Source: AEGEAN-183 sp964342745 (GTDB lineage Bacteria; Pseudomonadota; Gammaproteobacteria; Magnimaribacterales; Magnimaribacteraceae). Taken from it: DNA of 64,000 bases. The notes beneath the pieces were generated by a model. That model ran no database searches. It worked only from the letters and a program-made list of their open reading frames with translations, and was not told the origin of the DNA. The stretch lies in contig CAYFFW010000002.1 of NCBI GenBank assembly GCA_964342745.1, positions 1-64,000 on the forward strand. The letters run 5' to 3'. The translations under genes and the position numbers were made by a program. Shown piece by piece: positions 17,553 to 27,078 of the stretch; positions within the stretch are counted from its first letter, which is position 1, and each line of letters opens with the position of its first letter.

Positions 17553-18773
17553 CTATTTAGATATATATCTATCTTTTAATCTCATCGACCGGTTTTTTGT
17601 AGGCATGAGTTCACCTGAAATATAGACCTCTTCAACAAAAGTTGTTACCTCTAGAGGATCTCCACTCCAAATTACAATATCAGCAACATGACCTGATTTT
17701 ATAGAACCTCTTTTGGTTAATTTAAAAACATCCGCTACGTTACTAGTCAAACCTTTAAGAGCTTCCTCCCATGGAAGACCATAGGAAACAGCTATTCCTG
17801 CACCCTGTCTGCTTAAATAGGAATTATGGGTTTCATGAGAAGCAATTAAAATTTTTACACCTGATTGATGTAATAAATAAGCATTATCCAATCTTGATCC
17901 CAGCTCATTAAATGAATTGGGAATGTTGTCTATTGGTCTAAGTATTACGGGAATCTTTGCTTTAGCTAACTGCTTTGCAACCCTCCAACCTTCTTCAGCC
18001 CCATTTATTATTAGATTGATGTCCTTTTTTTCAGCTAATTTAATTAAGGTTAATATGTCTGAAGCACTGTTGGCCCTTACTACTAAAGGTATTTCTTTAT
18101 CCATTACCTTTTTAAGAGCCGCTAAATCTCTAATTGAATAATTAACATCTTCTGGGACAAGGCGGTCAAGGTCCCCCTTAAAAGAAGACGAAACTAATGA
18201 AGATAAGTCTAAAGAATCTTCCAATAATTGAATTTTTGCTGCCTTTGAATCCTCGCCTCCACTAATATTTGCTGATAAGGCTATATTTGAGCTTATAAGA
18301 CTGTCTTCTAAAGAACCTGATAATGAAAAAACTGAGGTGAGACCAGAAAATAAACCTGAACTAGTTGGCGAGGTAAGGCTTAAAGTGATTCCGCCAGTTA
18401 AGTTATATGGAATAAGAGTAGACGAGGGGTTAAAAGCTGAATCAATAGTTAAACCTGCTGAATAAATATCTGACCTATCGTCCCTAGTCTCTGGCACCAA
18501 CTCAATCTCTACTATCCCTAACTGAGATAAGGGAGCTATTAAACCGGGAGAAATAACTTTACCTGTTAGATCTTTGACTTCAGCACTAGATGAATTCAAA
18601 TTCTTTCCTATTCTAATTATCTTTCCATCTCTAATTAAGATATCAGTATTCTCAACGGTGCCTCTGTCGGAGGCTGTATGTATTTTTGCATTTTTTAAAA
18701 TTAACTCTTCCGTTAAAGATAACGGAGAGATTATTAAAAAAAGGAAACAGATTATTATTTTATTAAAAATCAT
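17553..18773 (-). CDS. Exported amidohydrolase-like protein lacking metal ligands (probable pseudoenzyme)
   Basis: A 406-aa protein with a signal peptide (about 1-20) and the composite fold of the amidohydrolase superfamily: LTGKVISPGLIAPLSQLG near residue 69 and a C-terminal GSIKSGHVADIVIWSGDP. Compared with the upstream paralogue, the HxH pair is L82 and Q84, and the positions of the later ligands are A234, N257/G258 and H313 instead of His, His and Asp. Catalysis by the usual binuclear or mononuclear site is therefore unlikely. It overlaps the upstream gene by 4 bp, so a hetero-oligomer with it is plausible. Confidence 0.8.
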   Translation of the reverse strand: MIFNKIIICFLFLIISPLSLTEELILKNAKIHTASDRGTVENTDILIRDGKIIRIGKNLNSSSAEVKDLTGKVISPGLIAPLSQLGIVEIELVPETRDDRSDIYSAGLTIDSAFNPSSTLIPYNLTGGITLSLTSPTSSGLFSGLTSVFSLSGSLEDSLISSNIALSANISGGEDSKAAKIQLLEDSLDLSSLVSSSFKGDLDRLVPEDVNYSIRDLAALKKVMDKEIPLVVRANSASDILTLIKLAEKKDINLIINGAEEGWRVAKQLAKAKIPVILRPIDNIPNSFNELGSRLDNAYLLHQSGVKILIASHETHNSYLSRQGAGIAVSYGLPWEEALKGLTSNVADVFKLTKRGSIKSGHVADIVIWSGDPLEVTTFVEEVYISGELMPTKNRSMRLKDRYISK

Positions 18774-20152
18774 ATTCTGTCTCCTTCTGAATTAATTATA
18801 CCTAATTCAAAATCAGTGGCTTTTGGTGTTGAAGGATTATCTTTATCATAAAGGAGAACACCGTCTACAAAAACTTTTTCGGTTTTTGAATAAACACTGA
18901 AAGGGTTACCATCCCAAATCACTATATCTGCCATTTTCCCAACTTCTAAAGATCCTGTTTGGTCATCTATACCAAGCCCTTTAGCTGGGTTCAAAGTTAT
19001 CCATTGAATTGCTCTAGAAGCAGGTATATTTAATCCTGCTCTATTACCAGCAGCCATGGCTTTAGCAGCTTCTTGATTCAATCTTTGTATACCAACAGCA
19101 GAATCAGAATGGATAATTGCACATCCAGTTGCAGACTTAGCCTGATCAATAATGGCAGCATTTTCCCAAACCATATCGAAAGCTTCATGCTTAAATCCCC
19201 ACCAGTCAGCCCACACTGCTGCACAGACTTCATTTTCAGCTAGAATATCTGCAACTTTATAAGCTTCTATTGCATGGTGGAAAGTGGTTACTCTATAGTC
19301 AAACTCTTTAGCTACATCTAGCATAACAGCCATCTCTTCACCTCGATAACAATGATTTTGGATTAGAATTTCGCCGTCGAGTACTCCCATAAGAGTTTCA
19401 AGTTCTAAATCTCTTGAAGGCGCATTCTCTAATTCTTTATCTTCATCTGATTTAGATTCATATTCTATAATCTTATTTCTATAATCTTGGGCCTTTATCC
19501 AAGCTTTACGGTATCCAGCAACATTACCCATCCTTGTAGATGGCTCGGTGCCCCTTCCACCATAAACTCTCTTAGGATTCTCTCCACAAGCCATTTTTAA
19601 AGTGTAAGGAGCCCCAGGGAATTTCATACCTTGTACCGTTCTAGACCAAATATTTTTAAGAGTAACCCCTCTTCCGCCAATTAGATTTGCCGATCCTGGT
19701 AATACATGAAAAGTAGTAATTCCACCCTTTAGAGCAAGAGGCATTTGCGGGTCCTGCGTCCACACTGAATGTTCAGCCCAAACATGAGCTGTTACTGGAC
19801 TTGTAGACTCATTCCCATCTGAACTGGATCTCAAATTAGGAGCTGGATAAACTCCCATGTGTGAATGAATATCGATTATGCCTGGAGTTACCCACTTTCC
19901 TTTTGCATCAACTACTTCCGCATCAATGGGTTGCATTAAATCCTCACCAATGGCCTTAATCTTATTAGAGGAGATTAAAATATTTCCTTTCAAAATTTCA
20001 CTTCCTGTACCTGTAAAGATTCTTGCATCTTTAATAAAAATATCTTCACTTTCGCTTGGTTCATATGTTGATTCAAAAGCTATTAACTCTTTTGAAAACA
20101 ATGGAAAAATAGATAGCAGCCCTATAAATACCAAGATTATTAAATTTCTCAT
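18770..20152 (-). CDS. Exported metal-dependent amidohydrolase
   Basis: A 460-aa protein with a signal peptide (about 1-20) and an intact amidohydrolase site: HSH (H96, H98) in GIIDIHSHMG, H267 in IQNHCYRG, H292/H293 in TTFHHAIEAY and D350 in IIHSDSAVGIQ. The C-terminal VGKMADIVIWDGNPF is the small beta domain. It resembles imidazolonepropionase- or prolidase-like periplasmic amidohydrolases; the substrate, possibly a peptide or cyclic amide, is not determined. It begins 2 bp after ribE and is coupled to the ligand-free paralogue. Confidence 0.85.
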   Translation of the reverse strand: MRNLIILVFIGLLSIFPLFSKELIAFESTYEPSESEDIFIKDARIFTGTGSEILKGNILISSNKIKAIGEDLMQPIDAEVVDAKGKWVTPGIIDIHSHMGVYPAPNLRSSSDGNESTSPVTAHVWAEHSVWTQDPQMPLALKGGITTFHVLPGSANLIGGRGVTLKNIWSRTVQGMKFPGAPYTLKMACGENPKRVYGGRGTEPSTRMGNVAGYRKAWIKAQDYRNKIIEYESKSDEDKELENAPSRDLELETLMGVLDGEILIQNHCYRGEEMAVMLDVAKEFDYRVTTFHHAIEAYKVADILAENEVCAAVWADWWGFKHEAFDMVWENAAIIDQAKSATGCAIIHSDSAVGIQRLNQEAAKAMAAGNRAGLNIPASRAIQWITLNPAKGLGIDDQTGSLEVGKMADIVIWDGNPFSVYSKTEKVFVDGVLLYDKDNPSTPKATDFELGIINSEGDRI

Positions 20153-20154
20153 TC

Positions 20155-20742
20155 TTATCCCCCTTTTCCTTTTATAAGTGCTACTGCACTCTGATCCACT
20201 TCTAAATTAAGTTTGGCTCCATTTTCTATAGACAGTAAATTAGTAGAGGTTATTGTTTCAGGTATTAAATAAACTGAAAAACTTTCTTTTCTAACTTTTC
20301 CTACTGTCAAACTTACTCCGTTTAAAGCTACATACCCTTTAGGGAAAATATATTCCCCCCATTCCTTGGGTTTCTCAACTGAAATCTCTACTTCTTCCTC
20401 TGCTTGTTTTAATTTTGCATTACAAGCACAACATACATGCCCGGATAACAGGTGTCCCCCTACTTCATCACCGAATTTTAGGGATCTCTCGATGTTTACT
20501 TCAGAACTTTCATTTAAATCTTTAAGGTTTGTTGATCTTAAAGTTTCCTTTATAACATCAAACAATATTACATTTCTTGTATATTCAGTAACTGTCAAAC
20601 AAACTCCATTTACAGCAATACTTGCTCCTTTCTTTAAATCCTTATTGAATCCCTCAGGAACTTCAATCTGCAACCCTAAACCTCCAGAAAGAATATCCTT
20701 TTTTAATACTAGCCCCTTGGCTTCAACAATTCCTGTAAACAT
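20155..20742 (-). CDS. ribE: Riboflavin synthase alpha chain
   Basis: Dismutates two 6,7-dimethyl-8-ribityllumazines to riboflavin. The 195-aa protein has the family start MFTGIVEAKG and two lumazine-binding repeats, the first with VNGVCLTVTE and the second with LNGVSLTVGK, preceded by GGHLLSGHV. It lies 2 bp after pyrE and 2 bp before the amidohydrolase, so all four genes are one transcription unit. The gene is called ribC or ribE in different species. Confidence 0.96.
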   Translation of the reverse strand: MFTGIVEAKGLVLKKDILSGGLGLQIEVPEGFNKDLKKGASIAVNGVCLTVTEYTRNVILFDVIKETLRSTNLKDLNESSEVNIERSLKFGDEVGGHLLSGHVCCACNAKLKQAEEEVEISVEKPKEWGEYIFPKGYVALNGVSLTVGKVRKESFSVYLIPETITSTNLLSIENGAKLNLEVDQSAVALIKGKGG

Positions 20743-20744
20743 AT

Positions 20745-21371
20745 CTAATCATTTAAAGAGGTATTTAGCTTTTCAGCAATATCATCATATCCTGATTTTT
20801 TTAAAAAGATTATGAGGTTAGATAAATTTGAGATTGAAAAAACAGGAAAATTAAATTCATCCATTAATGTCTTACTAACATCCCTTCCTTGATCTTGTTC
20901 TTGTCTATCTAAAGCTATTATGGCTCCAGAAATAGTCCCTCCGGCTTCTTGTACTAGCTTAATTGAATTTTTTAAAGCTGTTCCCATTGTAAGAACATCA
21001 TCAATGATTAGAACTTTCTTATCTTTTACAGATCCCACAAGATTTCCCCCTTCACCATGATCTTTTTCTTCTTTTCTGTCAAAGCAAATAGGGATTTTCT
21101 TAGAGCTTTCATTGTTTAGAGTTGTTGCCACTGCAGAAGCTAAAGGGATGCCCTTGTAGGCCGGTCCAAAAATTACATCGTATTCTAAATTTAATTCATT
21201 GATCTTTGTGCTGTATATTTCTGCTAATACACCTAAATTACCTGTTTCTAAAAATACAGAAATATTGAAGAAAAAAAGACTCTGCCTACCTGACTTTAGA
21301 GTGAAATCTCCAAATAATAATGCTTTAAGATCTATAGCTAATTCCAAAAATCTTTTTTCTATCTCAACCAT
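20745..21371 (-). CDS. pyrE: Orotate phosphoribosyltransferase
   Basis: Joins orotate to PRPP in pyrimidine synthesis. At 208 aa it has the type I phosphoribosyltransferase PRPP loop VLIIDDVLTMGTA, the N-terminal FTLKSGRQSLFFFN and the catalytic-loop segment RKEEKDHGEGG. It is the first gene of the leftward pyrE-ribE-amidohydrolase unit and is divergent from gmk (83 bp between). Confidence 0.96.
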   Translation of the reverse strand: MVEIEKRFLELAIDLKALLFGDFTLKSGRQSLFFFNISVFLETGNLGVLAEIYSTKINELNLEYDVIFGPAYKGIPLASAVATTLNNESSKKIPICFDRKEEKDHGEGGNLVGSVKDKKVLIIDDVLTMGTALKNSIKLVQEAGGTISGAIIALDRQEQDQGRDVSKTLMDEFNFPVFSISNLSNLIIFLKKSGYDDIAEKLNTSLND

Positions 21372-21454
21372 TATTATTTAAAACTCTAATAAAATAATTT
21401 CTTAAGGAAGTATTGTAATTGTTTTCATCCTAGAATAACCTCATTTTAGAAAAC

Positions 21455-22072
21455 ATGGCAAAACTTATAGTCATATCAGCTCCCTCAGGTGCAGGAAAGA
21501 CCAGTCTTATTGAAGCTTTATTATCAAAAATAAGAGATCCTAATTTTATACTGAGCATTTCCTTTACTACTAGACCAAAGAGAGAGAATGAAAAGCACGG
21601 AGAGTCATATTTCTTTATAAATAAGCAAGAATTCAAGGAGATGATAGAGAAGAATCAATTCTTAGAGTTTGCCGAGGTTTTTGGGGACTTCAAAGGCACT
21701 AGCAAGCCGTGGGTTGAACAAAAACTAAAAGAAAATATGAATGTAATTCTAGAGCTAGACTGGCAAGGAGCAAATCAAGTTAAGAAAATCTATCCTAATG
21801 CTAAGACTATCTTTATCTTACCCCCCACATATGCTGAATTAGAGCTCAGATTAAATTCAAGGGGGCTAGATAAAAAAGAGGAAATAAAAAAAAGGTTGGG
21901 TGAAGCAAAAAAAGAGATTGAGAATGGTAAAAGTTTTGACCATCTAGTGGTTAATGATGATTTTGGTTCTGCCCTTAGTGACTTAAAGACTATCATAATT
22001 AATCAGGCAGAAATGACAGAAAAAAGAAAATCTCTAGTTAAGGTTTCCTTAAAGGCATTATTGGAAGATTGA
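21455..22072 (+). CDS. gmk: Guanylate kinase
   Basis: Phosphorylates GMP to GDP. The 205-aa protein has the P-loop SAPSGAGKTSL at residues 8-18, the GMP-binding SFTTRPKRENEKHGESYFF, and the ILELDWQGANQVK block. It begins the plus-strand unit gmk-rpoZ-spoT-ridA-recG, an order conserved in gammaproteobacteria and linking guanine nucleotide supply with ppGpp metabolism. Confidence 0.97.
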   Translation: MAKLIVISAPSGAGKTSLIEALLSKIRDPNFILSISFTTRPKRENEKHGESYFFINKQEFKEMIEKNQFLEFAEVFGDFKGTSKPWVEQKLKENMNVILELDWQGANQVKKIYPNAKTIFILPPTYAELELRLNSRGLDKKEEIKKRLGEAKKEIENGKSFDHLVVNDDFGSALSDLKTIIINQAEMTEKRKSLVKVSLKALLED

Positions 22073-22096
22073 GAAGATATCCTGTAGAATGCGCGA
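22061..22096 (+). promoter_or_regulatory. rpoZ-spoT promoter with GC-rich discriminator
   Basis: TTGGAA (22061-22066), 18 bp, then TAGAAT (22085-22090) followed directly by GCGCGA. The element overlaps the gmk stop codon. The -10/GCGCGA arrangement matches those before rpsU and hisB. If this promoter is ppGpp-sensitive, spoT would be under feedback from its own product. Confidence 0.6.
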
Positions 22097-22120
22097 TTCA
22101 TTTTTTGATTAAGAGACACT

Positions 22121-22393
22121 ATGGCAAGAGTAACCGTTGAGGACTGTTTAGACAAGACACCTACTAGGTATGATTTGATTGTTTTAGCTGCCAAGAGAGC
22201 AAGGCAATTAGCTACTGGCGGCAGAAGAGCTACCCTCGAATGGGAAAATGATAAAGCTACTGTTATGGCTTTAAGGGAGATTGAAGCTGGAACTGTTACC
22301 CCTGATAACATAAATGAATTAACAGTAGATATTGCAGATTTGGAAGAAGAATTTTCAGAAGAACTTGCAGCAGAAGACCTACCTGAAGAATAA
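22121..22393 (+). CDS. rpoZ: RNA polymerase omega subunit
   Basis: A 90-aa protein beginning MARVTVEDCLDKTPTRYDLI with AAKRARQLATGGRR, the omega signature; the MARVTVEDC start residues form part of the ppGpp site 1 in E. coli RNA polymerase. The acidic C-terminal tail is typical. It sits between gmk and spoT, with its own likely promoter. Confidence 0.97.
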   Translation: MARVTVEDCLDKTPTRYDLIVLAAKRARQLATGGRRATLEWENDKATVMALREIEAGTVTPDNINELTVDIADLEEEFSEELAAEDLPEE

Positions 22394-22449
22394 TAACTAC
22401 TTAATTTACTTAATCTTTAAGTCAAATAGGCGTAAAGAACTAAATTTCT

Positions 22450-24591
22450 ATGGAATCAATTGACGTATTATCAGAAAAACTAAGTACTTATTTAGATCCG
22501 AGACAAATCGAGCAAGTTAATAAAGCCTATGAATTTGCTAGCGAAGCCCATTCTGGTCAATTTAGAACTAGTGGTGACCCTTTTGTAAGCCACCCCATAG
22601 CTGTTGCTAATATCCTTAGTTCTTTTCAGGTGGATGAAGATAGCCTTTCTGCAGCCATGTTGCATGACGTGATAGAGGATTGTGGAATTCCTAAAAAAGT
22701 TATTGAAGAGCAGTTTAATAAGAACGTTGCTAATTTAGTTGATGGAGTAAGTAAGCTAGATCAACTTCACATTACCTCTAAAACCAAAGCTAATGCAGAA
22801 AACTTTCAAAAAATGATTCTTGCTATGGCAAAGGATATTAGGGTTATTGTTGTTAAATTAGCTGATCGACTGCACAACATGAGAACTATCGAACATCTTG
22901 ATAAAGAAAAACAAAAACATAAAGCTAGAGAAACACTTGAAATTTATGCACCTATTGCCCACCGAATAGGTATGAATAATGTATACAGAGAACTCGAAGA
23001 TAGATCTTTTAGAGTTCTTTATCCCACACAGTATAGACAACTAAGAGTTGCAACTAAAAAAAATAGAGGAAGTCAGAAAAGGTTACTTAAAAAAATACAA
23101 AGAACCCTAGAAAAGAAGCTGGTAGATCAAGGAATGCCTGCATACATAGAAGGTAGAGAAAAACACTTATATAGCATACATAGAAAGATGAAAGAAAATA
23201 ATAGATCTTTTGAAGAAATAATGGATATCGTTGCTTTTAAAGTAATTGTTGACAACCCAGGAAACTGTTATAAAACTTTAGGCCTCATACATGGTATCTA
23301 TAAGCCAATAGAGGGCAGATTTAAAGATTATATTTCAATTCCTAAATCAAACGGATATCAGTCCATTCATACTGGAGTTGTTGGATTGAATGGGCAACCA
23401 ATTGAATTTCAAATAAAGACAGAAGATATGAACGAAATGGCTGAAAATGGTATAGCTTCTCACTGGATTTATAAGACGGCGGAAGGAACTGAAACTAATC
23501 CTCAGCAAAATGCAAGAAGATGGGTAGCAGGATTACTTGAGATGAAAGACAACATAGAGTCTTCTGAAGAATTTATTGAATCGGTTAAAACTGATATCTT
23601 CCCTAATGAAATATATGTATTTACTCCTGAGGGCGAAATAATTCAGCTTTCTCAAGGGTCTACTGCCATAGACTTCGCTTATTCTGTACACACGGACATC
23701 GGACATCATTGCAGGGCATGCAGAATAAACAGGAAACTAGCCCCTCTAAGCGTTCCTCTGGAGAGTGGACAAACTGTAGAGATACTAAGAGATGAAATAC
23801 CACAAACATCACCTGCATGGCTAAACTTTGCAGTAACTTCTAGAGCAAGGAATAGCATTAGAAGCTATCTAAGTAATTTAAGAACTTCAGAAGCAAGAAA
23901 ACTAGGAAAGAAATTATTAGACCAATCTCTTGGTCACTTAAATGTTAAATTACGACACCTTTCTAAAGAAGAGTTGAGATCTGTTTTAAACGGCCTTGGA
24001 GTAAGGAGTTTAAATAAATTATTAGAAGAAATAGGTTTGGGTAAAAGGGTTGGGAATTTAGTTGCCCAACAGATGATGAGTTTTCTTAATAAAGAGAATA
24101 AAAAAGCGGGTTCACATACTATAGCCCTAGAGATAACTGGAACAGAAGGGTTGGTTGTAAATTACGCCACATGCTGTAAACCTATTCCTGGTGATTCAGT
24201 TATAGGTCATTTCACAGCAAATGGTTTAGTTGTTCATCAAGAAAGATGTAAAAATATTCTTTCAGTTCGAGAAAATCCTGCAGAATGCTTCCCTGTCAAT
24301 TGGCACGAAGAATTAGATAGAGATTTTTCAACTGACCTTAAAATTCTTGCTTCTGATGAACCAGGATTACTAGCCACTATGGCTTCAGAAATCACACACC
24401 TATCAGTTAACATTGAATCGATCAACACCCAGGAGCTAGATGTTGGGCATATAGAATTTATTTTAACTGTTCAAGTAAAAGGAAGAGATCAGCTAGCAAA
24501 TCTTATTAGAAATATTAAAAATCTAAAAAATATTCTCTCAATACAAAGAATACATGACCAGGAAATGAGAGAGGCTAGAACTTTGCATTAA
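22450..24591 (+). CDS. spoT: Bifunctional (p)ppGpp synthetase/hydrolase SpoT
   Basis: Makes and degrades the alarmone (p)ppGpp. At 713 aa it has all domains: an N-terminal HD hydrolase with H48, HD at 72-73 and ED at 76-77; a synthetase with RFKDYISIPK and GYQSIHTG; a TGS domain from about residue 385 (EIYVFTPEGEIIQLSQGSTA); and a C-terminal ACT domain from about 640. The hydrolase residues are intact, so this is SpoT/Rel-like rather than RelA. The segment EFQIKTEDMNEMAENG also matches SpoT. Whether a separate relA exists cannot be seen here. Confidence 0.96.
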   Translation: MESIDVLSEKLSTYLDPRQIEQVNKAYEFASEAHSGQFRTSGDPFVSHPIAVANILSSFQVDEDSLSAAMLHDVIEDCGIPKKVIEEQFNKNVANLVDGVSKLDQLHITSKTKANAENFQKMILAMAKDIRVIVVKLADRLHNMRTIEHLDKEKQKHKARETLEIYAPIAHRIGMNNVYRELEDRSFRVLYPTQYRQLRVATKKNRGSQKRLLKKIQRTLEKKLVDQGMPAYIEGREKHLYSIHRKMKENNRSFEEIMDIVAFKVIVDNPGNCYKTLGLIHGIYKPIEGRFKDYISIPKSNGYQSIHTGVVGLNGQPIEFQIKTEDMNEMAENGIASHWIYKTAEGTETNPQQNARRWVAGLLEMKDNIESSEEFIESVKTDIFPNEIYVFTPEGEIIQLSQGSTAIDFAYSVHTDIGHHCRACRINRKLAPLSVPLESGQTVEILRDEIPQTSPAWLNFAVTSRARNSIRSYLSNLRTSEARKLGKKLLDQSLGHLNVKLRHLSKEELRSVLNGLGVRSLNKLLEEIGLGKRVGNLVAQQMMSFLNKENKKAGSHTIALEITGTEGLVVNYATCCKPIPGDSVIGHFTANGLVVHQERCKNILSVRENPAECFPVNWHEELDRDFSTDLKILASDEPGLLATMASEITHLSVNIESINTQELDVGHIEFILTVQVKGRDQLANLIRNIKNLKNILSIQRIHDQEMREARTLH

Positions 24592-24606
24592 TAATAGGAG
24601 TTTTTT

Positions 24607-24984
24607 ATGAAAAAAAAGATTGAAACTGATTCAGCCCCAAAAGCTCTTGGTACATACTCTCAAGCTATTGATACTGGCAATACAATTTACCTATCTGGGC
24701 AAGTCCCTTTGGACCCAAAAACCATGGAATTAGTTGAAGGAGATGAAAATCAAATAAGACAAGTTTTTAAAAATATAAAAGCGGTATGCGAAGCTTCAGG
24801 AGTTTCTTTAGATGAAATAGTTAAGTTGAACGTTTATTTATCAGATCTTTCAGTATTTGCTAAAGTTAATGAAGTTATGAAAGAGCTTTTCTCTGAACCA
24901 TATCCTGCAAGAGCTGCTGTTCAAGTAGCAAAACTGCCCTTAGACTCCTTAATAGAAGTTGAAGGAATAGTAATTAAGAAATAG
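24607..24984 (+). CDS. ridA: 2-iminobutanoate/2-iminopropanoate deaminase
   Basis: RidA hydrolyses reactive enamine/imine intermediates released by PLP enzymes. The 125-aa protein carries SQAIDTGNTIYLSGQVPLDP and the signature PARAAVQVAKLPLDSLIEVE with the active-site arginine. An AGGAG ribosome site precedes the ATG. It lies 15 bp after spoT and 15 bp before recG. Confidence 0.95.
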   Translation: MKKKIETDSAPKALGTYSQAIDTGNTIYLSGQVPLDPKTMELVEGDENQIRQVFKNIKAVCEASGVSLDEIVKLNVYLSDLSVFAKVNEVMKELFSEPYPARAAVQVAKLPLDSLIEVEGIVIKK

Positions 24985-24999
24985 CTCTCCTTATACTGT

Positions 25000-27078
25000 A
25001 TGCCAGAAGGCAAAGAAACAAATCATCCAATACAAAACATCAGAGGTGTTGGCCCTAAAATAGCTGAAAACTTATCTAATCTAGGCATTTATAAAGTCGA
25101 AGATGCTGTTTTTCATTTACCTTATAAATATGAAGATAGAACTAACTTAACTTCTATAGGAGATGCTCCTTATGAAACCCCTCTGTTGATAGAAGGAGAA
25201 ATAGTTAAATCAACAGTAGTTTTTAGGGGCAGAAGAATGTTAATAACTGAAATATTTGATGGTACAGGAAGATTAACAATGAGAATGTTTCATTTTGCCC
25301 TAGCACAACATAAAACTCTAAAAGAAGGCTACAAAATAAGGTGTTTTGGGACTATAAGACATGGCCCTAAAGGTAAAGAAATGATTCACCCCCAGTATCA
25401 AGTATTCTCTGAGGATGAAGAAGTAGAAATAGAAGAGAACTTAACTCCTATTTACCCTTCTACTTCAAATCTACAGCAAGGAAGATTGCGTAAATTAATT
25501 CAAGAAGCTATTACTTATTGTCAGAAAAATGCTCTATTGAAAGAAAATTGGGAAAATGATGAGAGCAGATTTAAAGATTTATTAAGTGCAATAACTTTTA
25601 TCCATAATCCTCCTACTGAAACCAGCCTAGAATTACTTTCTTCCGGGCTACATCCAGCACAAAGAAAATTAATCAAAGAAGAACTAGTGGCCCATATTCT
25701 ATGTTCAGGAATGTTGAAGAGAGAAACAGAACTTAGAGAATCTCCTTTGATGAATCCCTCTTCTAAAGAAGGCTTATTTTTAGATTCTTTGGGCTTTAAG
25801 TTAACAAATGCTCAAATAAGAGTATGGAATGAAATAAAACAAGATTTTAAAAAAAGGACTCCTATGAGAAGGTTGCTACAAGGGGATGTAGGTTCCGGAA
25901 AAACAGTTATAGCTGCCCTAGCTACCATGCAAGCTTCAGATAATGGTCTCCAGACTGCCTTTATGTGTCCTACAGAAATCCTAGCTGAGCAACACTACGA
26001 AAATATGTCTAAGTGGTTTTCTGATTTGGGAATAAAAGTTGATTTACTTTTAGGTTCGACAAAGGCTAAAGATAGAAAGGAAATTCTTTCAGATTTAAAA
26101 ACTGGAAAAATACAAGTTCTAATAGGTACGCATGCATTGTTTCAAAAAGAAGTTATTTTTAACTCTGTTGGTCTAACTATAATAGACGAACAGCATAGAT
26201 TTGGAGTTCACCAAAGGTTTACACTACTTGAAAAGGGAGGAGACAAAGAAAAAAGCCCTCATCAACTAATTATGACAGCCACACCCATACCCAGAACTCT
26301 TTCCATGACTGTATATGGAGCACTAGACACTTCTGTAATAGACGAGTTACCGCCAGGAAGAAGACCTGTGAAAACTGCTTCTAGACCTAATTCTATGCGC
26401 AGTAAAGTTATTAAACGTGTTGAAGAAGTTTGTTTAGAGGGACAAAGAGTCTACTGGGTATGTACCCTTATAGAGGACTCAGATGAACTTGAAGCACAGG
26501 CTGCAGAAGAGCTATATACGGAAATAAGTAATGACATACCAAAAGTTAGAACAGGCTTAGTTCATGGTCGTCTAAAGAAAGAAGAAAAGGACAAAGTTAT
26601 AAATAAATTTAGAAGAGGTGATATTCAGCTTCTAGTTTGCACTACCGTTATTGAAGTAGGAGTAGATGTTCCTGAAGCTACCTTAATGATAATAGAAAAT
26701 CCAGAGAGACTAGGTCTAGCACAACTTCACCAACTTAGAGGAAGAGTTGGAAGAAAAGCAGATACAAATTCACATTGCCTCCTTCTTTTTAAAGACCCCT
26801 TAAGTGATCTAGCTAAAGAGAGAATAAGCACTATGGAAAAAACTAATGATGGATTTTTAATAGCTGAGAAAGATTTAGAGCTTAGGGGTGGAGGAGATAT
26901 CCATGGATTAAGGCAGTCAGGTTTGATGAATTTGAAAATAGCAAACCCTATAAGAGATTCAGATCTTTTAGACTCGGCTCAACAAGATGCCCTTCATATT
27001 GCTAAAACTAATGAAGATCGGGCTCAATTACTTATTGATAGATGGATAGGGTCAAAATTTGACTATTCTGACTCATAA
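25000..27078 (+). CDS. recG: ATP-dependent DNA helicase RecG
   Basis: Regresses stalled replication forks and branch-migrates Holliday junctions. The 692-aa protein begins with the HhH-like IRGVGPKIAENL and the OB-fold wedge (about 60-140). The helicase domain follows with Walker A QGDVGSGKT (294-302), DEQH (396-399), the TATPIPRTL motif and QLRGRVGR near the C-terminus. It lies last in the gmk-rpoZ-spoT-ridA-recG unit and overlaps cmoB by 6 bp on the other strand. Confidence 0.97.
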   Translation: MPEGKETNHPIQNIRGVGPKIAENLSNLGIYKVEDAVFHLPYKYEDRTNLTSIGDAPYETPLLIEGEIVKSTVVFRGRRMLITEIFDGTGRLTMRMFHFALAQHKTLKEGYKIRCFGTIRHGPKGKEMIHPQYQVFSEDEEVEIEENLTPIYPSTSNLQQGRLRKLIQEAITYCQKNALLKENWENDESRFKDLLSAITFIHNPPTETSLELLSSGLHPAQRKLIKEELVAHILCSGMLKRETELRESPLMNPSSKEGLFLDSLGFKLTNAQIRVWNEIKQDFKKRTPMRRLLQGDVGSGKTVIAALATMQASDNGLQTAFMCPTEILAEQHYENMSKWFSDLGIKVDLLLGSTKAKDRKEILSDLKTGKIQVLIGTHALFQKEVIFNSVGLTIIDEQHRFGVHQRFTLLEKGGDKEKSPHQLIMTATPIPRTLSMTVYGALDTSVIDELPPGRRPVKTASRPNSMRSKVIKRVEEVCLEGQRVYWVCTLIEDSDELEAQAAEELYTEISNDIPKVRTGLVHGRLKKEEKDKVINKFRRGDIQLLVCTTVIEVGVDVPEATLMIIENPERLGLAQLHQLRGRVGRKADTNSHCLLLFKDPLSDLAKERISTMEKTNDGFLIAEKDLELRGGGDIHGLRQSGLMNLKIANPIRDSDLLDSAQQDALHIAKTNEDRAQLLIDRWIGSKFDYSDS

